From Rhododendron vialii (taxonomy: Eukaryota > Streptophyta > Magnoliopsida > Ericales > Ericaceae), in contig NC_080561.1 of the NCBI RefSeq assembly GCF_030253575.1, positions 11,766,001 through 11,830,000 of the forward strand: 64,000 nt of DNA, written 5' to 3'. The translations under genes were made by a program, and so were the position numbers. Below the pieces are notes generated by a model. That model saw nothing but the letters and a program-made list of their open reading frames with translations, made no database searches and was not told where the DNA came from. Positions 11,381 to 22,488 of this stretch are shown here, in pieces. Within the stretch, counting starts at the first letter, position 1. Each line of letters opens with the position of its first letter.

Positions 11381-11943
11381 TAAGCATTCCTAAAACGTGT
11401 TAATCTAATGCTGGGTTTTGGATATTGTTGGTCATGGCAAAAAATTATTGCACTTAAGATGTTTGATGAATTGCTTCTATGGCCATTGATTATAATCCAA
11501 ACAAGTTTTGCAGACAACATTCAAGATAACACTGCAAAGAGAAACCAATCAAAGAGAAAGAGGACCTAAAAGTAGATGTTATAGGTGCTTAATTTGTTTC
11601 GGTGGACACCAAGTCATCTATCTGACTTTGCAAATCCATCAAAGACTATGTGTGCCCATACAAGTCTTGTTTGCCTTTTGAGTTGAGAGCTTTGTTAACC
11701 AATTCGTTATAAACCTTTAATTTGTAGACGAACATAAGAGGTTTTGTGTTTTGCTTGCGTTTTTTCTTTGAATTCTACACTTAAAATTTCCCAATGGTTC
11801 ATAGCATTTTTGGGCACCAAATCCGTAGTGCTTGTTTTGAATTGAATGAAAATTGAAGTCGAAAAATAGATAGTTTAGCATAAAAACAAAAATTTTGTCC
11901 ATAAAGGTATAAATGGATCTCTTACTTTGGGGTTCCCCTTCAT

Positions 11944-12195
11944 GTCCTCGTCAAACATGAATACAAAACACTGGATCAAAACCACTGAATCCATTTTTTT
12001 CAAGTTATATGTGTTCGGATGAGACACTTATCGATATTTGATCGAGCTGATTTTTGGCGTACACGTAAAACTCGATGAGCTCTACGCGGTGAACGTCTCC
12101 GATCGCCGGACCGATGCCGGCAAGGCTCCCCGGAGGGTGCGCAGCACGCTGTGCAGCACGAAGCTGCACAGCAGCTTCCCCCAGTCCCCTTCAGC
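11944..12195. mobile_element. Truncated GC-ended foldback element at the end of MATH copy B
   Basis: It matches the right arm of the element at 5673-6069 in layout: actcgatgagctctac, then gaacgtctccgatcgccgga, then a GC-rich tip (gtgcagcacgaagctgcac). Only this arm is present. Its tip joins MATH exon 6 directly, so its insertion, or a later deletion, removed the 3' end of that gene. Confidence 0.65.
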
Positions 12196-13659
12196 ATGAA
12201 GCCTTTGGATTTGTCATTTAAATCACTCAGCGACATAAAGATTGAGTAACCCCATTGCTTCCTCTAGGCACAGAACCAGTTGTGAGCTACAAGAGAAAAA
12301 TGGAAGTAAATCTTTGGGTTATCTAATCGAACATCGCATACAAAAGCAAATATAAGAGACATGTATGCAATCTCATTGAGCATTGCTCAGGGCACAAATA
12401 TCGAAATCACCTTCTCTTTCCTTGTGAACACCTCCGACCTGGTTCCTCACCCGCAGCTTAAATCTGGCATATTTTTTCCAGTTAAGAGGAAGCTTTTCGC
12501 AATCAGCGACTGAGAGATAGAGGGATAGACTTCTGCCTTTTCCCTTGGCAACTCCTTTGGGATACAACAATAGCTTCCTGAATTCGGGACAATCCAGTGA
12601 TGGACAATTAGGAAACACAAATGGAGAAAAATGCCTCAATATACCTCCGGTTTCAAACTAAAGTTGAATCATTGCATACCAATTTTGTCCCCCGATATTA
12701 AATTCCTTGGAGTGAAGACATTGCATACTAATTGCTGAGAAATTATCAACCTTCCACGTGTAAGTATTGCCCACAGGCTCCTTTATCATGGATAGACACT
12801 CTCCTTTGCCGGCATATCTAATAACGAAAACCTCCACTCCAAGTAAACAAGAATCATCAAGGAGGTATCCATTGGTTGATTCCTCGAATGTATCCAGTGA
12901 AAGTAACTTAGAGAAACCGCATTCAGTTCTCATCTGATGGTAACGCCTTGTTCTACTATCAGAATCTGCAAATGAAGGAAAACAATCTCTAATAAACTGC
13001 TAAATTAGACAGCCTGAAGCTACATCATGAATGAGTTATCTACCTTGTATGGTTAAATACTTGTCCCTTATATGATCAAAGACGAAGAATTTAAACTGGA
13101 CGTTAACCTCCCAACCCTGAGGAAGTTTGTCTGTATCCCTTATTACTAGGTAGAGCGAGATGTGACCATCACTGTTTCTTTTCTTATTTCCATTTGGATA
13201 GAAGCACAATCCCCTAAAACCCATAAGAAAGAATGTTAAGTCATGTAATTTGTTTATCACTGAATTAGACTGCAAAAGCAATATTCAATACATAGAATAA
13301 TAAATACCACTTATAGCCACCGACTTCAAAATCATCTGATTCATATTTTTCTATCTTCTCTTCGCTGAGTATCGAGAAAGACTCTACTTAGAAAAGGTAG
13401 TGAGCTGGTTGGGCATCTCTTAATGTTCTTAGAACTCCTGCAAAGAATTTTGAAAGCATACACACAGCATGACCGGAGCACTAGGAAAAATTTCCAAAGA
13501 TGAAAACACCATATCATTATTAGAGGGCTTGCTCATGCAATATAATCACAGAGTGGATTAGGACGTTCAATATGATGCATTGATAATCACAATGAAGGCA
13601 TGTATGGGGAACAAAGCAAGAACACTTCACATACCAACTGCATCGTCGTTGTTTGACAT
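12196..13659 (-). pseudogene. MATH/TRAF-like gene, copy B, broken
   Basis: The six exons align with copy C: 13659-13635, 13437-13308, 13213-13044, 12965-12680, 12577-12411 and 12286 down to about 12196. Splice sites and exon lengths are kept exactly (25, 130, 170, 286 and 167 nt). Exon 2 reads CTT TTC TAA where copy C has CTT TTC AAA, so translation would stop after about 30 residues. Exon 6 reads TGT GCC TAG where copies A and C have TGT GCC TCG. Exon 6 then runs into a GC-rich foldback element just after the GF codons, so the last 18 or so codons of the second MATH domain are missing. Exons 3, 4 and 5 are still open, with conservative changes such as KEPVGNTYTWKVDNFS in exon 4. That suggests recent loss of function. 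It is a host gene relic; a transcript is possible but a full protein is not. Confidence 0.85.
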
Positions 13660-14445
13660 CTCTTCAGTCAGCTGTTTCCTTTGTGCTAAAAGAGCTCACG
13701 ACTGTAGCAGATCGAGGCTGATTCAGAATGTAGAGGCTATGGTTGAGGCTGATTTATCTTCAATAACAGGCAACATGAAGACCAGGACAAATCCATACAT
13801 AACAAAGAAAATCCAAGGCAAGTATGGAAACAAACAAGCAAACAAGACTTTTAGCAATAGAACCCATCTAAAGTTCTTCATTTGCATTTGCATGTGTACC
13901 ATGTTAGTTAATAAAACCACCAAGGGAACATCTCCATTCCGTATCCACCAAAAGGTCTTCAAAACAGAAGGAAGAAACAAGAGTAACTCCCACTGGCACT
14001 AAAAAAATCAAGCAAAAATACATTTATCAATTGAAGCCTGATTAGGACATCTTACATGTTCAAAACTCCTTTCTTCCAATAAAAAAAAAGAGGAAAAAAG
14101 AAGCAACTGAAGGTAGAAAACATCACAATACCTCCAAATTAATAAGTTGATCAAGACAAATACAATGACTATTCTTATTTCTGAGTATTAGGGTACTACC
14201 ATACATAAACGAACCTTGACAGGGTTCGTTTTATCCCCCTCAAACCCATGCTACCATATTAATGGCTCCCAAAAATTGGGAGATTTTGCCATCCCTATTT
14301 GCTCCAAGCCACCAACCAAAAAGTTTAGCGCACACTAATAAACCGAGCAAGGAACTTATATGATCTGGCTCTTTTTTGCTTCCGCATGATAAGAATAATT
14401 TCTTAGTTAATAGCTGATACCAAATTTCCTATGATTATATATTTC

Positions 14446-14731
14446 CTATGAAGAAAGCATGGTCATGTGCACATAAATTGATTTGGGTCTCTAGGCCTGC
14501 CATCTCTGATGCCATTTGGCTTTGATTTGGGGGCATTGTTTTACAACAAAACATACTTGTAGCTCCTCAGTTCTTGGAGGTTTAGGGGGGCTATTGTTTT
14601 AGTAGTATTCTGAGAGCAACCACTTTGTGCATATATTACCAAAGGTTAGGTCTGTCTCCAATCATCCCCCGCCCATACTCCCAATGATTGGAGACTAAAT
14701 TGGTTATGTTATGTTGTTGTTGTTGTTGTTG
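14446..14731 (+). mobile_element. SINE-like retroelement ending in (GTT)n, 286 bp
   Basis: It is flanked by a perfect 10-bp duplication, tatatatttc (14436-14445 and 14732-14741). Unit C has the single, empty copy gattatatatttcttcatta at 27952. It begins ctatgaagaaagcatgg and ends tatgttgttgttgttgttg, a tail type known for several plant SINEs. No clear tRNA promoter boxes were seen. A second copy is at 54612. Confidence 0.88.
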
Positions 14732-15580
14732 TATATATTTCTTCATTACCTTCAGGAGAATCATCCAATCTTGTTAGTTGACTAAAGTATGGGTGGTTTC
14801 TGGAGATCTCTATTTTACCCAAAAGTTCAAGGGATATGGGTTTCATTAAGTAGAGATGCATGGGCATTACCATAGCTTTTCAAGTTGAAACATTATCATC
14901 ATAAGTGTATTAACTTTCTAGAGATTTCCATCATGATATTTCAGGAATAGGATAAATCCGCAGGTAGATTTCACCCTTGATAAACTTAGCTTGCAAAGCG
15001 AGGGTACCAAGTGCTTATGTTCACATGGTTGAGCTCTCAATTGGTCGATGCTGGACATTAGGATTCTGATACGAGGAGGGGTCAGTTCTGCAGAAACTAA
15101 CACATGCCAGACAACATAGAACATCACGACATACCGCCTGCCACCTGTTTTCTCTTTTCTGACCACGAGGAACCCTTTGTGGGAAAATCCCGGGTTTATG
15201 CTTGTCCCTCCATAAACATAAACCGGTAAAAGCCAAGTTCCATGAGACTTTAGTTATGTCGTACAGGTGGCCCCAAGGCGTTAAGAGGAGTTGAATACAG
15301 GACCTTCTATTCATCCTCAGGTGTGGCTCCTTACCAACAGTTTGTGCTTTGTAGGATGGCAATGACTCTTGGCACCGTACTTCAAAGTTAAGACTCACAA
15401 ACAAGTGATTTTCTTCCTTATTTCTACCGGGCACTTAAAAAAAACTCAAAAAGGACATTACCTGTGCTTAGTTGTGTTCCCCCGATAGAGTTTCAAATCC
15501 TCTTTAGCAAAAAAAATGCATGTGCCGGTGATCCAGAGCTATTGGTTTCTTGAGGACAAAAATTTCCATACCCAGAAGTT

Positions 15581-15788
15581 TTTTTTGATAACTAGGTGTT
15601 CTTGCTAGGTTACGTGCACCTCGACTAATCGGGAGACCATAATGGGGCCCCACTTGAAGCCATAGCAAATACTTCGTATGGACCAGCCCTATTGGGGTTG
15701 ATATCACCCGAAAGATTTCGAACCTATGACCGTAGGATGGTGCAAACCTCCACGTGCCAGGTCTTACCACCAAGCCAACCCTTGGGGT
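15581..15788 (-). mobile_element. tRNA-derived SINE in unit B
   Basis: Read on the minus strand it starts ccccaagggttggcttggtg, with an A box (tggcttggtgg) and a B box (ataggttcgaaatc) at tRNA spacing. It ends in gttatcaaaaaaaa. An 18-bp direct repeat, tttccatacccagaagtt, flanks it (15563-15580 and 15789-15806). Confidence 0.88.
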
Positions 15789-17012
15789 TTTCCATACCCA
15801 GAAGTTGAAGTAGAAAACGATTAATGTCCTGGGTGATCAACAAACTTTATCTCCAGTTCAAACTGCAAACTGGCAAAGTCTACACCACCAAAAAATGGAA
15901 AAAAGAAAAAAAGACGAATCAAGAATGTGACAAATAAAGAAATACCTGGCACCCAATGCAATGCCAAGTGAAAGATGGTGAGTTTATTGATCCTAAACTG
16001 ACTCCTGATGGTTTTTGGAGTCAAAGTTTGTTTAGGGTTTCTGGGGGGCAAATTATGGAGGAAAAGTAGGAACCCACTTTTTGCTGCTTCACTATGTTAT
16101 GGTCATTCACTTGTCTCGGACTCCTTGCTGGTTAAGAAAAGTCTTTCTCATACTGCATTGGTAATTGGCGTCTTTTGGCCCTTCACTTCACTTTCCTCTT
16201 TTTTTTATCAGTGCCCTTCACTTTCCTTGACGCTTTGAATTATGTGACCAACTTATCCCATCCCACTTAATTTTTTCTCTAACTTTAGTTTTGTTCTTAT
16301 TTAAAAAAAATTCGCGTTTATTAGTTTTGCATCAAATTTTTTTAACTTTTTAATTCGTCTCAATAAGGCAAATCGAAAAAGTAATTTTTTTTTACTTTTA
16401 TCCAAATATTTTGAAAAATAACCACTTTTAAGTTTAAAAAAATAAATTTTTTTACTTTAAAGGGGTTATTTTCCAAAATATTTAGGTAAAAGTAATTTTT
16501 TGACTTTTTTAATTCGTCTCATTGAGACAAATCAAAAATTTTAAAAAATTTGACACAAAACTAACAAACAAGAAAAAAAATCAAATAAAGACAAAAAAAA
16601 ATTCTAAAAGTATTTTTAGTGCTCAGTGGGATTGGGCAGCATCTTAAATTTTGACATGAGAAAAAGTTTTACCGGATGACCCGGTAACTCAACTTTGTCC
16701 GGACAACCAATAATGGTATGCCACATCACCTACTTCTGCTTGCAACCGAACGAAAGAGCATTAAATGAATGAGATTAAATTCTTTACTGGTGGTGGAAAC
16801 GCTGAGTTTTTCACCATAGTCCATTGTGGATCTCATTATACGTTTATTATTACAATTCGAACCGTTCATCTTACAAAGTTTATTGTGTAGTATATTTATG
16901 CAAAAAATTAGCTTAATTGAATATCGATAGATAAATAAAAATTTGAATTTTAGTTTATCAAATACATGGACTGATCCTGTCAAGTTAAAATGTTCATGAA
17001 TATTCATTTTAT

Positions 17013-17760
17013 GGGTTTTGTTAATGTGTGCCCCTAAGGCACATGATAAGACACTTGATAATGTTTATTAAATGAGATCAATTAAACCCTACTATTATAA
17101 AAAGTAGTGAAAGTAGTTGAAATATTGGATGAAGAATAAATTTTGTTTTGGAGACCAAACTACCCTTTAATCTTCCCTCCACTCCATTTCATTTGGGTTC
17201 CCTCCTTTTTTATTTTGCCCTTTTACCTTCTTGACTTTTACCCAAATATTTTCCAAAATATTCAAGATAAATTTCAAAACCCGTGCTTTAACCGAATCCA
17301 GAAAAAATTAGCGCAAAATAATAAACCCATTTTTTTAAAAAAAATAACATCTAAACGTTCAAAAGTATAAAAAAAAAAAAAAAAAAAAAACCCAAGGAGA
17401 ACAAGCACTGTATGTGCACCAACGTACAAACACGTTCTTTCAATATATTTGCTTTTTTACACTCCTAGATTTGCTTCCCCATGATTCTTCAATGTCTCCG
17501 GTAATTTTGGGTTAAATTTGTTGTAAAAATATTGAATTTGTTTATCCCAGTTAAATAAATAAAAAAGGATGGAACACAAACAAAATAGAGTGGAGGGAAA
17601 AATTAACGGGTATTTTGGTCTCCAAAATAATTTTTTCTCTTCATCCAACATTTCAACTACTTTCACTACTTTTTATAATGGTGGAATTTAATTGTCCTCA
17701 TTTAATGAACGTTATCAAATGCATTATCATGTGCCTTAGGGGCACACATTAACAAAACCC
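17013..17760. mobile_element. Mutator-type long-TIR MITE, 748 bp, in unit B
   Basis: Arms of about 190 bp start gggttttgttaatgtgtgcc and are mirrored at 17741-17760. The target duplication is the 9-bp tcattttat (17004-17012 and 17761-17769). The arms contain ctttcactactttttataat and complement; the middle holds a 20-A run and no coding sequence. Unit C lacks it. Confidence 0.88.
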
Positions 17761-18276
17761 TCATTTTATTAACCAAAATTTTAATTTTAATACACGATAT
17801 CCAGGAAGCTAATTTTTTAAATGAGAATATTACTCTGCAGACTTTACAAGATGAATGGTTCAAATCGACAACTAACACAATAGAGCCCAAAATAATGATA
17901 GTAGAAAATCCATAGCGAATTTAAGTTGTTTCCTTGGAAGTTAGAAACTCTATTTTGCAACAATTTCGATGGGTAGGGAACCTCTTTCCATTTTTTATTT
18001 TTGTATTTTTGGGCGGGGGGGTGGAACCTGGCAAATTTTACCCCACGTTTGTCTTTTGTCTTCTGTCTTCTGAGTAAATTGCGTACATAAAAAAGAATTT
18101 TTTTACCGAGACAAGAAATATGATTTTTACATGAATGGATTTTCAAAGCCATTCACGACAATTTTACTTATTCGTTTTGTACAAAGATCAGTTTTATGAT
18201 TTAAGATTTAATTTTTGCAACCTAAAAATTGAATTGAATTGAATTGGGAATTTTTTTTGTGTGGTAGAATTTGAAA

Positions 18277-20836
18277 GGGAGAATTTTCATAAGTCCATTA
18301 TAGTACTTTCCAAACCCATCTAGTCCACTTCTAAATTCTGTAACCTCCTAAGTCCACTAACCTATTAGTAAAGATATAATAACCCTGATTAGTCTAATAT
18401 ACCCCTCCTTTCAAAAAAATTGCCCCGTTTTTTTCTCAATCTCCGTATTTTCCTCCATGTCAAATATATCCATTTACTTCCATTACAAAACCCGTCCACC
18501 CTCCCCCCCCTCCCCCCCTTCCCCCCCTCCCCCCATTTCCAAAATGAACCAGAGAGGAAAAAAAAAGCCATTGACCCAACGAACCAGACTGAGAGTCCTT
18601 CATCGTCGTCGGGCTTTTTCGTCGCCGGTCCTTCTTCGTCATCATCAGCCCTCCTTCATCGTCGCCCTCCTTCGTCAATCGCGATCGTTCACCAACGATC
18701 GCACCTGTTCACCCACGTCCGTCTTCGTTGCGCTAGTCGCCTTTGATTCGCCATCGTTTCAGTCGGACGCCGTTCTTCGCCTTCGTCAGATCTAGTCGCC
18801 TTCATTTCAGTGATAGTCGCCGTTCTTCGCCTTCGTTTCTCCATCGCCTTCGTCAGATCCTACAACGCAATCCATACACCAGGTATGTTTCTCTTCGTAT
18901 ATATGGTTATAAACCTAAGTTATTTGCCCTGTGATTGAGGGTTTTGTACACAGCATCCTGGGGAAAATTTATGATTGGTATTCGTCGACTCTGAGACCCT
19001 GTTCTGAGTAGATTATGTTTCTCATCGTATATATGGTTATATAAATGGTTTGGCTCAGTTAAATTAGGGTTTTGATTGCGAGTAAATATAGTTATATCAA
19101 ACTCTAATCGGTTAGGTATTGGTTAAGTTAAGATAGGGTGTTGATTGTGAGTATATATGGTTATATCAATCTTTGATCTGGTATGGTATAGTTGAATTAA
19201 GTTAGGGATTCGATTGATAGTATATATGGTTATATCAATGTTGGTAACTGAGTACAGTTCCAAGGTATATATAGGAACTCATTAGTAAAGCACAATTGGA
19301 CAGTTAATAATATATAACATTATATGTGACTATTTTATAAGTTTATATATGGTTATATATTCAGGTCTATAAACCGCTGCGCGGACCAATTCAATAACGT
19401 AAATATATATGGTTATATATGATATACCGTATCATTTTCATTGTATTGCAACAACATACAAATATTACATGTTCCATATTAGTTTTGATAAAATATTATA
19501 TATGATCAGTAGACTTGCGGAAGGTTATACATCATGTTTTCACCTTAAATATATATGGTTATATATATGACATAATGTTACGTGTTTTATTAATGTCTTG
19601 CTGGCTTTGGATTGTTTTTGTTCTGAATCTACTTTATTACCATGCTAGTGTTTAGGTTATATATATTTGCATATGTTTAACTCTGTGTATTTTTGCAGGA
19701 ATGAGAAAACCAAATCAGAAAGATAAAAAGTTGGTACCTGTGGAACGAACATATAATGTCCCGCCAATAGCAAGGATAGATCCTCCAGCACGGATGAACT
19801 GATGAGATGGTGATAGAGAATGACTAAGATGGTGTCATTGGGACAATTTTTATTTTTATTTTTTATTTTTTGTGGGGGTTTAAACAAACTTTGTCTTCAA
19901 TGGTTCGAACATTAATGATGTTTCATTTTGAACAAGTTTTGACTTGCCCACTGACTTAGGTCGTACATTTTGGATAAATTGAAATTGATGGCATGTTAAG
20001 GTTTGATACTGCATTGTATATAATGTTAAAATGCAAGCTGATGAATAAGTATATAACGTAAAATATAAGTATCTCACAATAACTGTGAACTGATGAACGA
20101 GTATATAATGTTATATAACGTTATATATGTACAATAACGTTATATTGACATTATATAAGGTTAAACCTAAACAACCAAAAATCATTTTAGGTTTGCATCA
20201 TTAATATCGTTATATGTGGTTTTCTGTCATGAGTGAATGAGTACATAACGTTAAATGCGAGCTGATGAATGAGTATATAACGTAAAATGTAAGTATCTCA
20301 TGTTAAATGTGAACTGACAAACAAGTATATTACGTTCAGATGTAAACGTAAGTATCTCATGTTATATGTTCTTGTAAGGCATAAAGTCCACTACGTTATA
20401 TATAGTGTATCAGAAAAAAAAGAATCTTCGACTGTTATATAACATTATATAAGTACAACAACGTTACATACGAATCTATATCAAGATCAGTATATCCGTG
20501 ATTGGCGTGATCAACATTCCAAATAGAGAGAGACGAGAGAGAGAGAGATACCCGTGATTGGCATGATTTGTAAAACTAGAAGGGATAATGAGAGGATAAT
20601 GGGCTAAATTGATGAGATTTTGATTTCAAAACTAGAAGAGATAAAGGGAGGATAATAGGCTAAATTGATGGGATTTGAATGGAAGGGTAATTCTGTCAGG
20701 CAATAATTCTCTTTTTAAATGTAGTGGACTTTATGCCTTACCAAATACATATTAGTGGACTTAGTGGGTTAGAAACTTGATCAGTGGACTAAGTGGGTTA
20801 GAAACATGCTATAGTGGACCCTAGGCTAATTTTTTA
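18277..20836. mobile_element. 2.56-kb non-autonomous TIR element in unit B
   Basis: It is absent from unit C between 33560 and 33620. A 9-bp repeat, aatttgaaa, flanks it (18268-18276 and 20837-20845). The ends carry repeats of agtccacta in opposite orientation: aagtccattatag on the left, ctatagtggac on the right. Inside are a CT-rich, GC-richer leader-like block (18420-18880), a plausible intron (18883-19698) and two families of TA-rich motifs. Left of 19700 tatatggttatat recurs at least eight times; right of 20040 gtatataacgttatat-like motifs recur. No transposase was found. The 9-bp duplication suggests the Mutator superfamily. Confidence 0.62.
19701..19802 (+). CDS. Possible 33-residue ORF in the second exon of a transposon-borne transcript
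   Basis: A CT-rich block ends at 18882 with CAG|GTATGT. An AT-rich stretch of 816 bp follows and ends TTTTTGCAG at 19698. Three bases on, an ATG opens MRKPNQKDKKLVPVERTYNV, followed by PPIARIDPPARMN and a stop. The splice sites are good; the upstream block would be a non-coding leader, as its frames do not join this one. The peptide is basic and proline-rich and I recognise no family. It could be a captured exon or chance. Confidence 0.3.
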   Translation: MRKPNQKDKKLVPVERTYNVPPIARIDPPARMN

Positions 20837-21224
20837 AATTTGAAACTTCCAACAATTTTCCCTGCAGTTTTTTTACTGATTATAAATTTACTCTTTCCAT
20901 ATACTAATTAAGGCCCCATTAGGCCTAATTTTTTAACTTGGGCTTATAATTTTACATGAATGATTAATCTCAAAAAAAAAAAAAAAACGAAAAACCTTGG
21001 ACAAAAGAGCACTGAAAATTACTTAGGCTACATTCTTGTAAACCTATAAGTCTGAAAGTTATTTCGATATTTTTTACTTTTCGTAACTTTTTGTTTAGCT
21101 TTTCGTCGTAATTTTTGGGATCGATCTCTCGACAAGACAAATCAAAAAAATATGAAAATATTGACCGATGTTGAAAAAATTCAAATAAAACGACACTTTA
21201 AATAAATAAGGCAACTATTTGATA

Positions 21225-21495
21225 CTCTCTCCGTCCCTTTTTAAGTGTCCTGCTTCGTAATTCCAACTTATTAAAAAGACATCATCATTATACCTTTCAC
21301 ATCAACTTTTTCCTCCACTTTCCCTACTTTTCCATCATCATTACACTTTTACTCACTTACTTTTTAAAATGGAATCTACTTTTAGGGACAAAATAGATAA
21401 TTCACCAACTTTTACCCACTAACTTTACAAAATTGACACTTATTAAGGGACAGCCCAAAATAGAATACCGGACTATAAATAAGGGACGGAGGGAG
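21225..21495. mobile_element. Stowaway MITE between units B and C
   Basis: Ends ctctctccgtcccttttta and aagggacggagggag with TA on both sides. It is the same subfamily as 38444-38729, sharing tcacatcaactttttcctcc. Confidence 0.88.
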
Positions 21496-21626
21496 TACTT
21501 TTTTCATCTCTAGTTGTGGTCATGTGATCATCACCATAAGGAAAGGAAACTGCGATGTCATCGTGTCATTAAGAAGGAAAAGAGAGATTTTCCAAGCAAT
21601 TTTTCACCCGAAAAATTACCCTCTAG

Positions 21627-21807
21627 CAGGGTTTTAAATAAAGGTCGTTTTGTATCGTACCAGCTGTTACATAACGGGATTTTGGATCTCCTATAGCATT
21701 ATTTACTTGCGTAGCAACCGATAAGAACTTACACTGTCCAATATTGGCCGAGATATGGCTGTATCACCGATACAATTACGTTTTCCGATACCGCGACTTA
21801 AACCCCG
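21627..21807. mobile_element. hAT-type MITE, unit C copy of the element at 1670
   Basis: It has the same left end and same place in the duplicated block as 1670-1816, with flanks ccctctag and ccctttag. It is 34 bp longer, through extra internal sequence around 21720-21750. Confidence 0.8.
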
Positions 21808-22488
21808 CCCTTTAGATATTTGGAATCATATATCATCACAATCTTTCCTATTCCCTGCCTGTTTCCAATGGTAACCTTGAGAACCCAAATTTTATTCCTC
21901 AATTACCACCTGCATTTCCAATGCCCCATGTCGTAGTAACATTCGGCCAACGACTACGAAACTGGCGTTTACAATAGAACTATGCATAATACCCCATGTT
22001 GGGCATGAAAAACTATGACCCTTTGTAAATAGTAGTAATACCTTTTATCCTACAAAAAGAGGAAGATACACCAAAGACCATAAACTTTTTGCAGTGGTCC
22101 CGTAATATGAGATGAGGTGAATCTCTCATAGACATGTACTCATTCCCGACACTCCTAACCGAGACAATGTAAAATCGGTTACAACAAAAGTTCGTCATCC
22201 AATTCTTGTTGATATTTGAGAAGGGCAATACTTGGGACTACAATAAGGACTGAAAGTCGATAAGCTTCTTGATTGTGAACTCCTAATGGCTTTGGTGATG
22301 AAGCTCAGACATGGGTTAGGGGCTTAGGGTTTTGTGGGAAAATGGCAGAGAATGCGAGACCTGACTGGTTGACTCAATTAAGCACTTGTTCTTTCAGTCA
22401 TCTCATCTCAGCCTTCGTAGGATGTAGTTGATCAGGAGCAATCCTAAGATCATAAGGTTTCAATTCTAGCAGTCGAAAAAAGGGACGT

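Larger units (their letters stand above)
10790..21200. repeat. Segmental duplication unit B
   Basis: It begins at the block ctgccaacagttgaagcc-like (about 10810), with the first 3.8 kb of unit A missing. It continues through MATH copy B and flanking DNA nearly identical to unit C (for example 14041-15540 against 27551-28760), then through 15790-16260 and 16640-18260, and again from 20850 to about 21200 (matching 33600-33950). Differences from unit C are mostly clean insertions: a SINE at 14446, a MULE at 17013, and a 2.56-kb element at 18277. Confidence 0.78.

Noticed and set aside
13580-14002. Plus-strand 140-codon frame, also seen in unit C at 27083
   Set aside because: It runs antisense over MATH exon 1 and intron or upstream sequence. 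Similarity between the units is explained by the duplication, and the first exon on the other strand accounts for the conserved part.
15021-15434. Minus-strand 137-codon frame in unit B
   Set aside because: The paralogous region of unit C does not keep it open, so it is not under protein constraint.
18420-18934. Proline- and serine-rich frames over the CT-rich block
   Set aside because: Low-complexity CT sequence opens several frames at once. None joins the downstream exon in frame, so it is treated as a leader.
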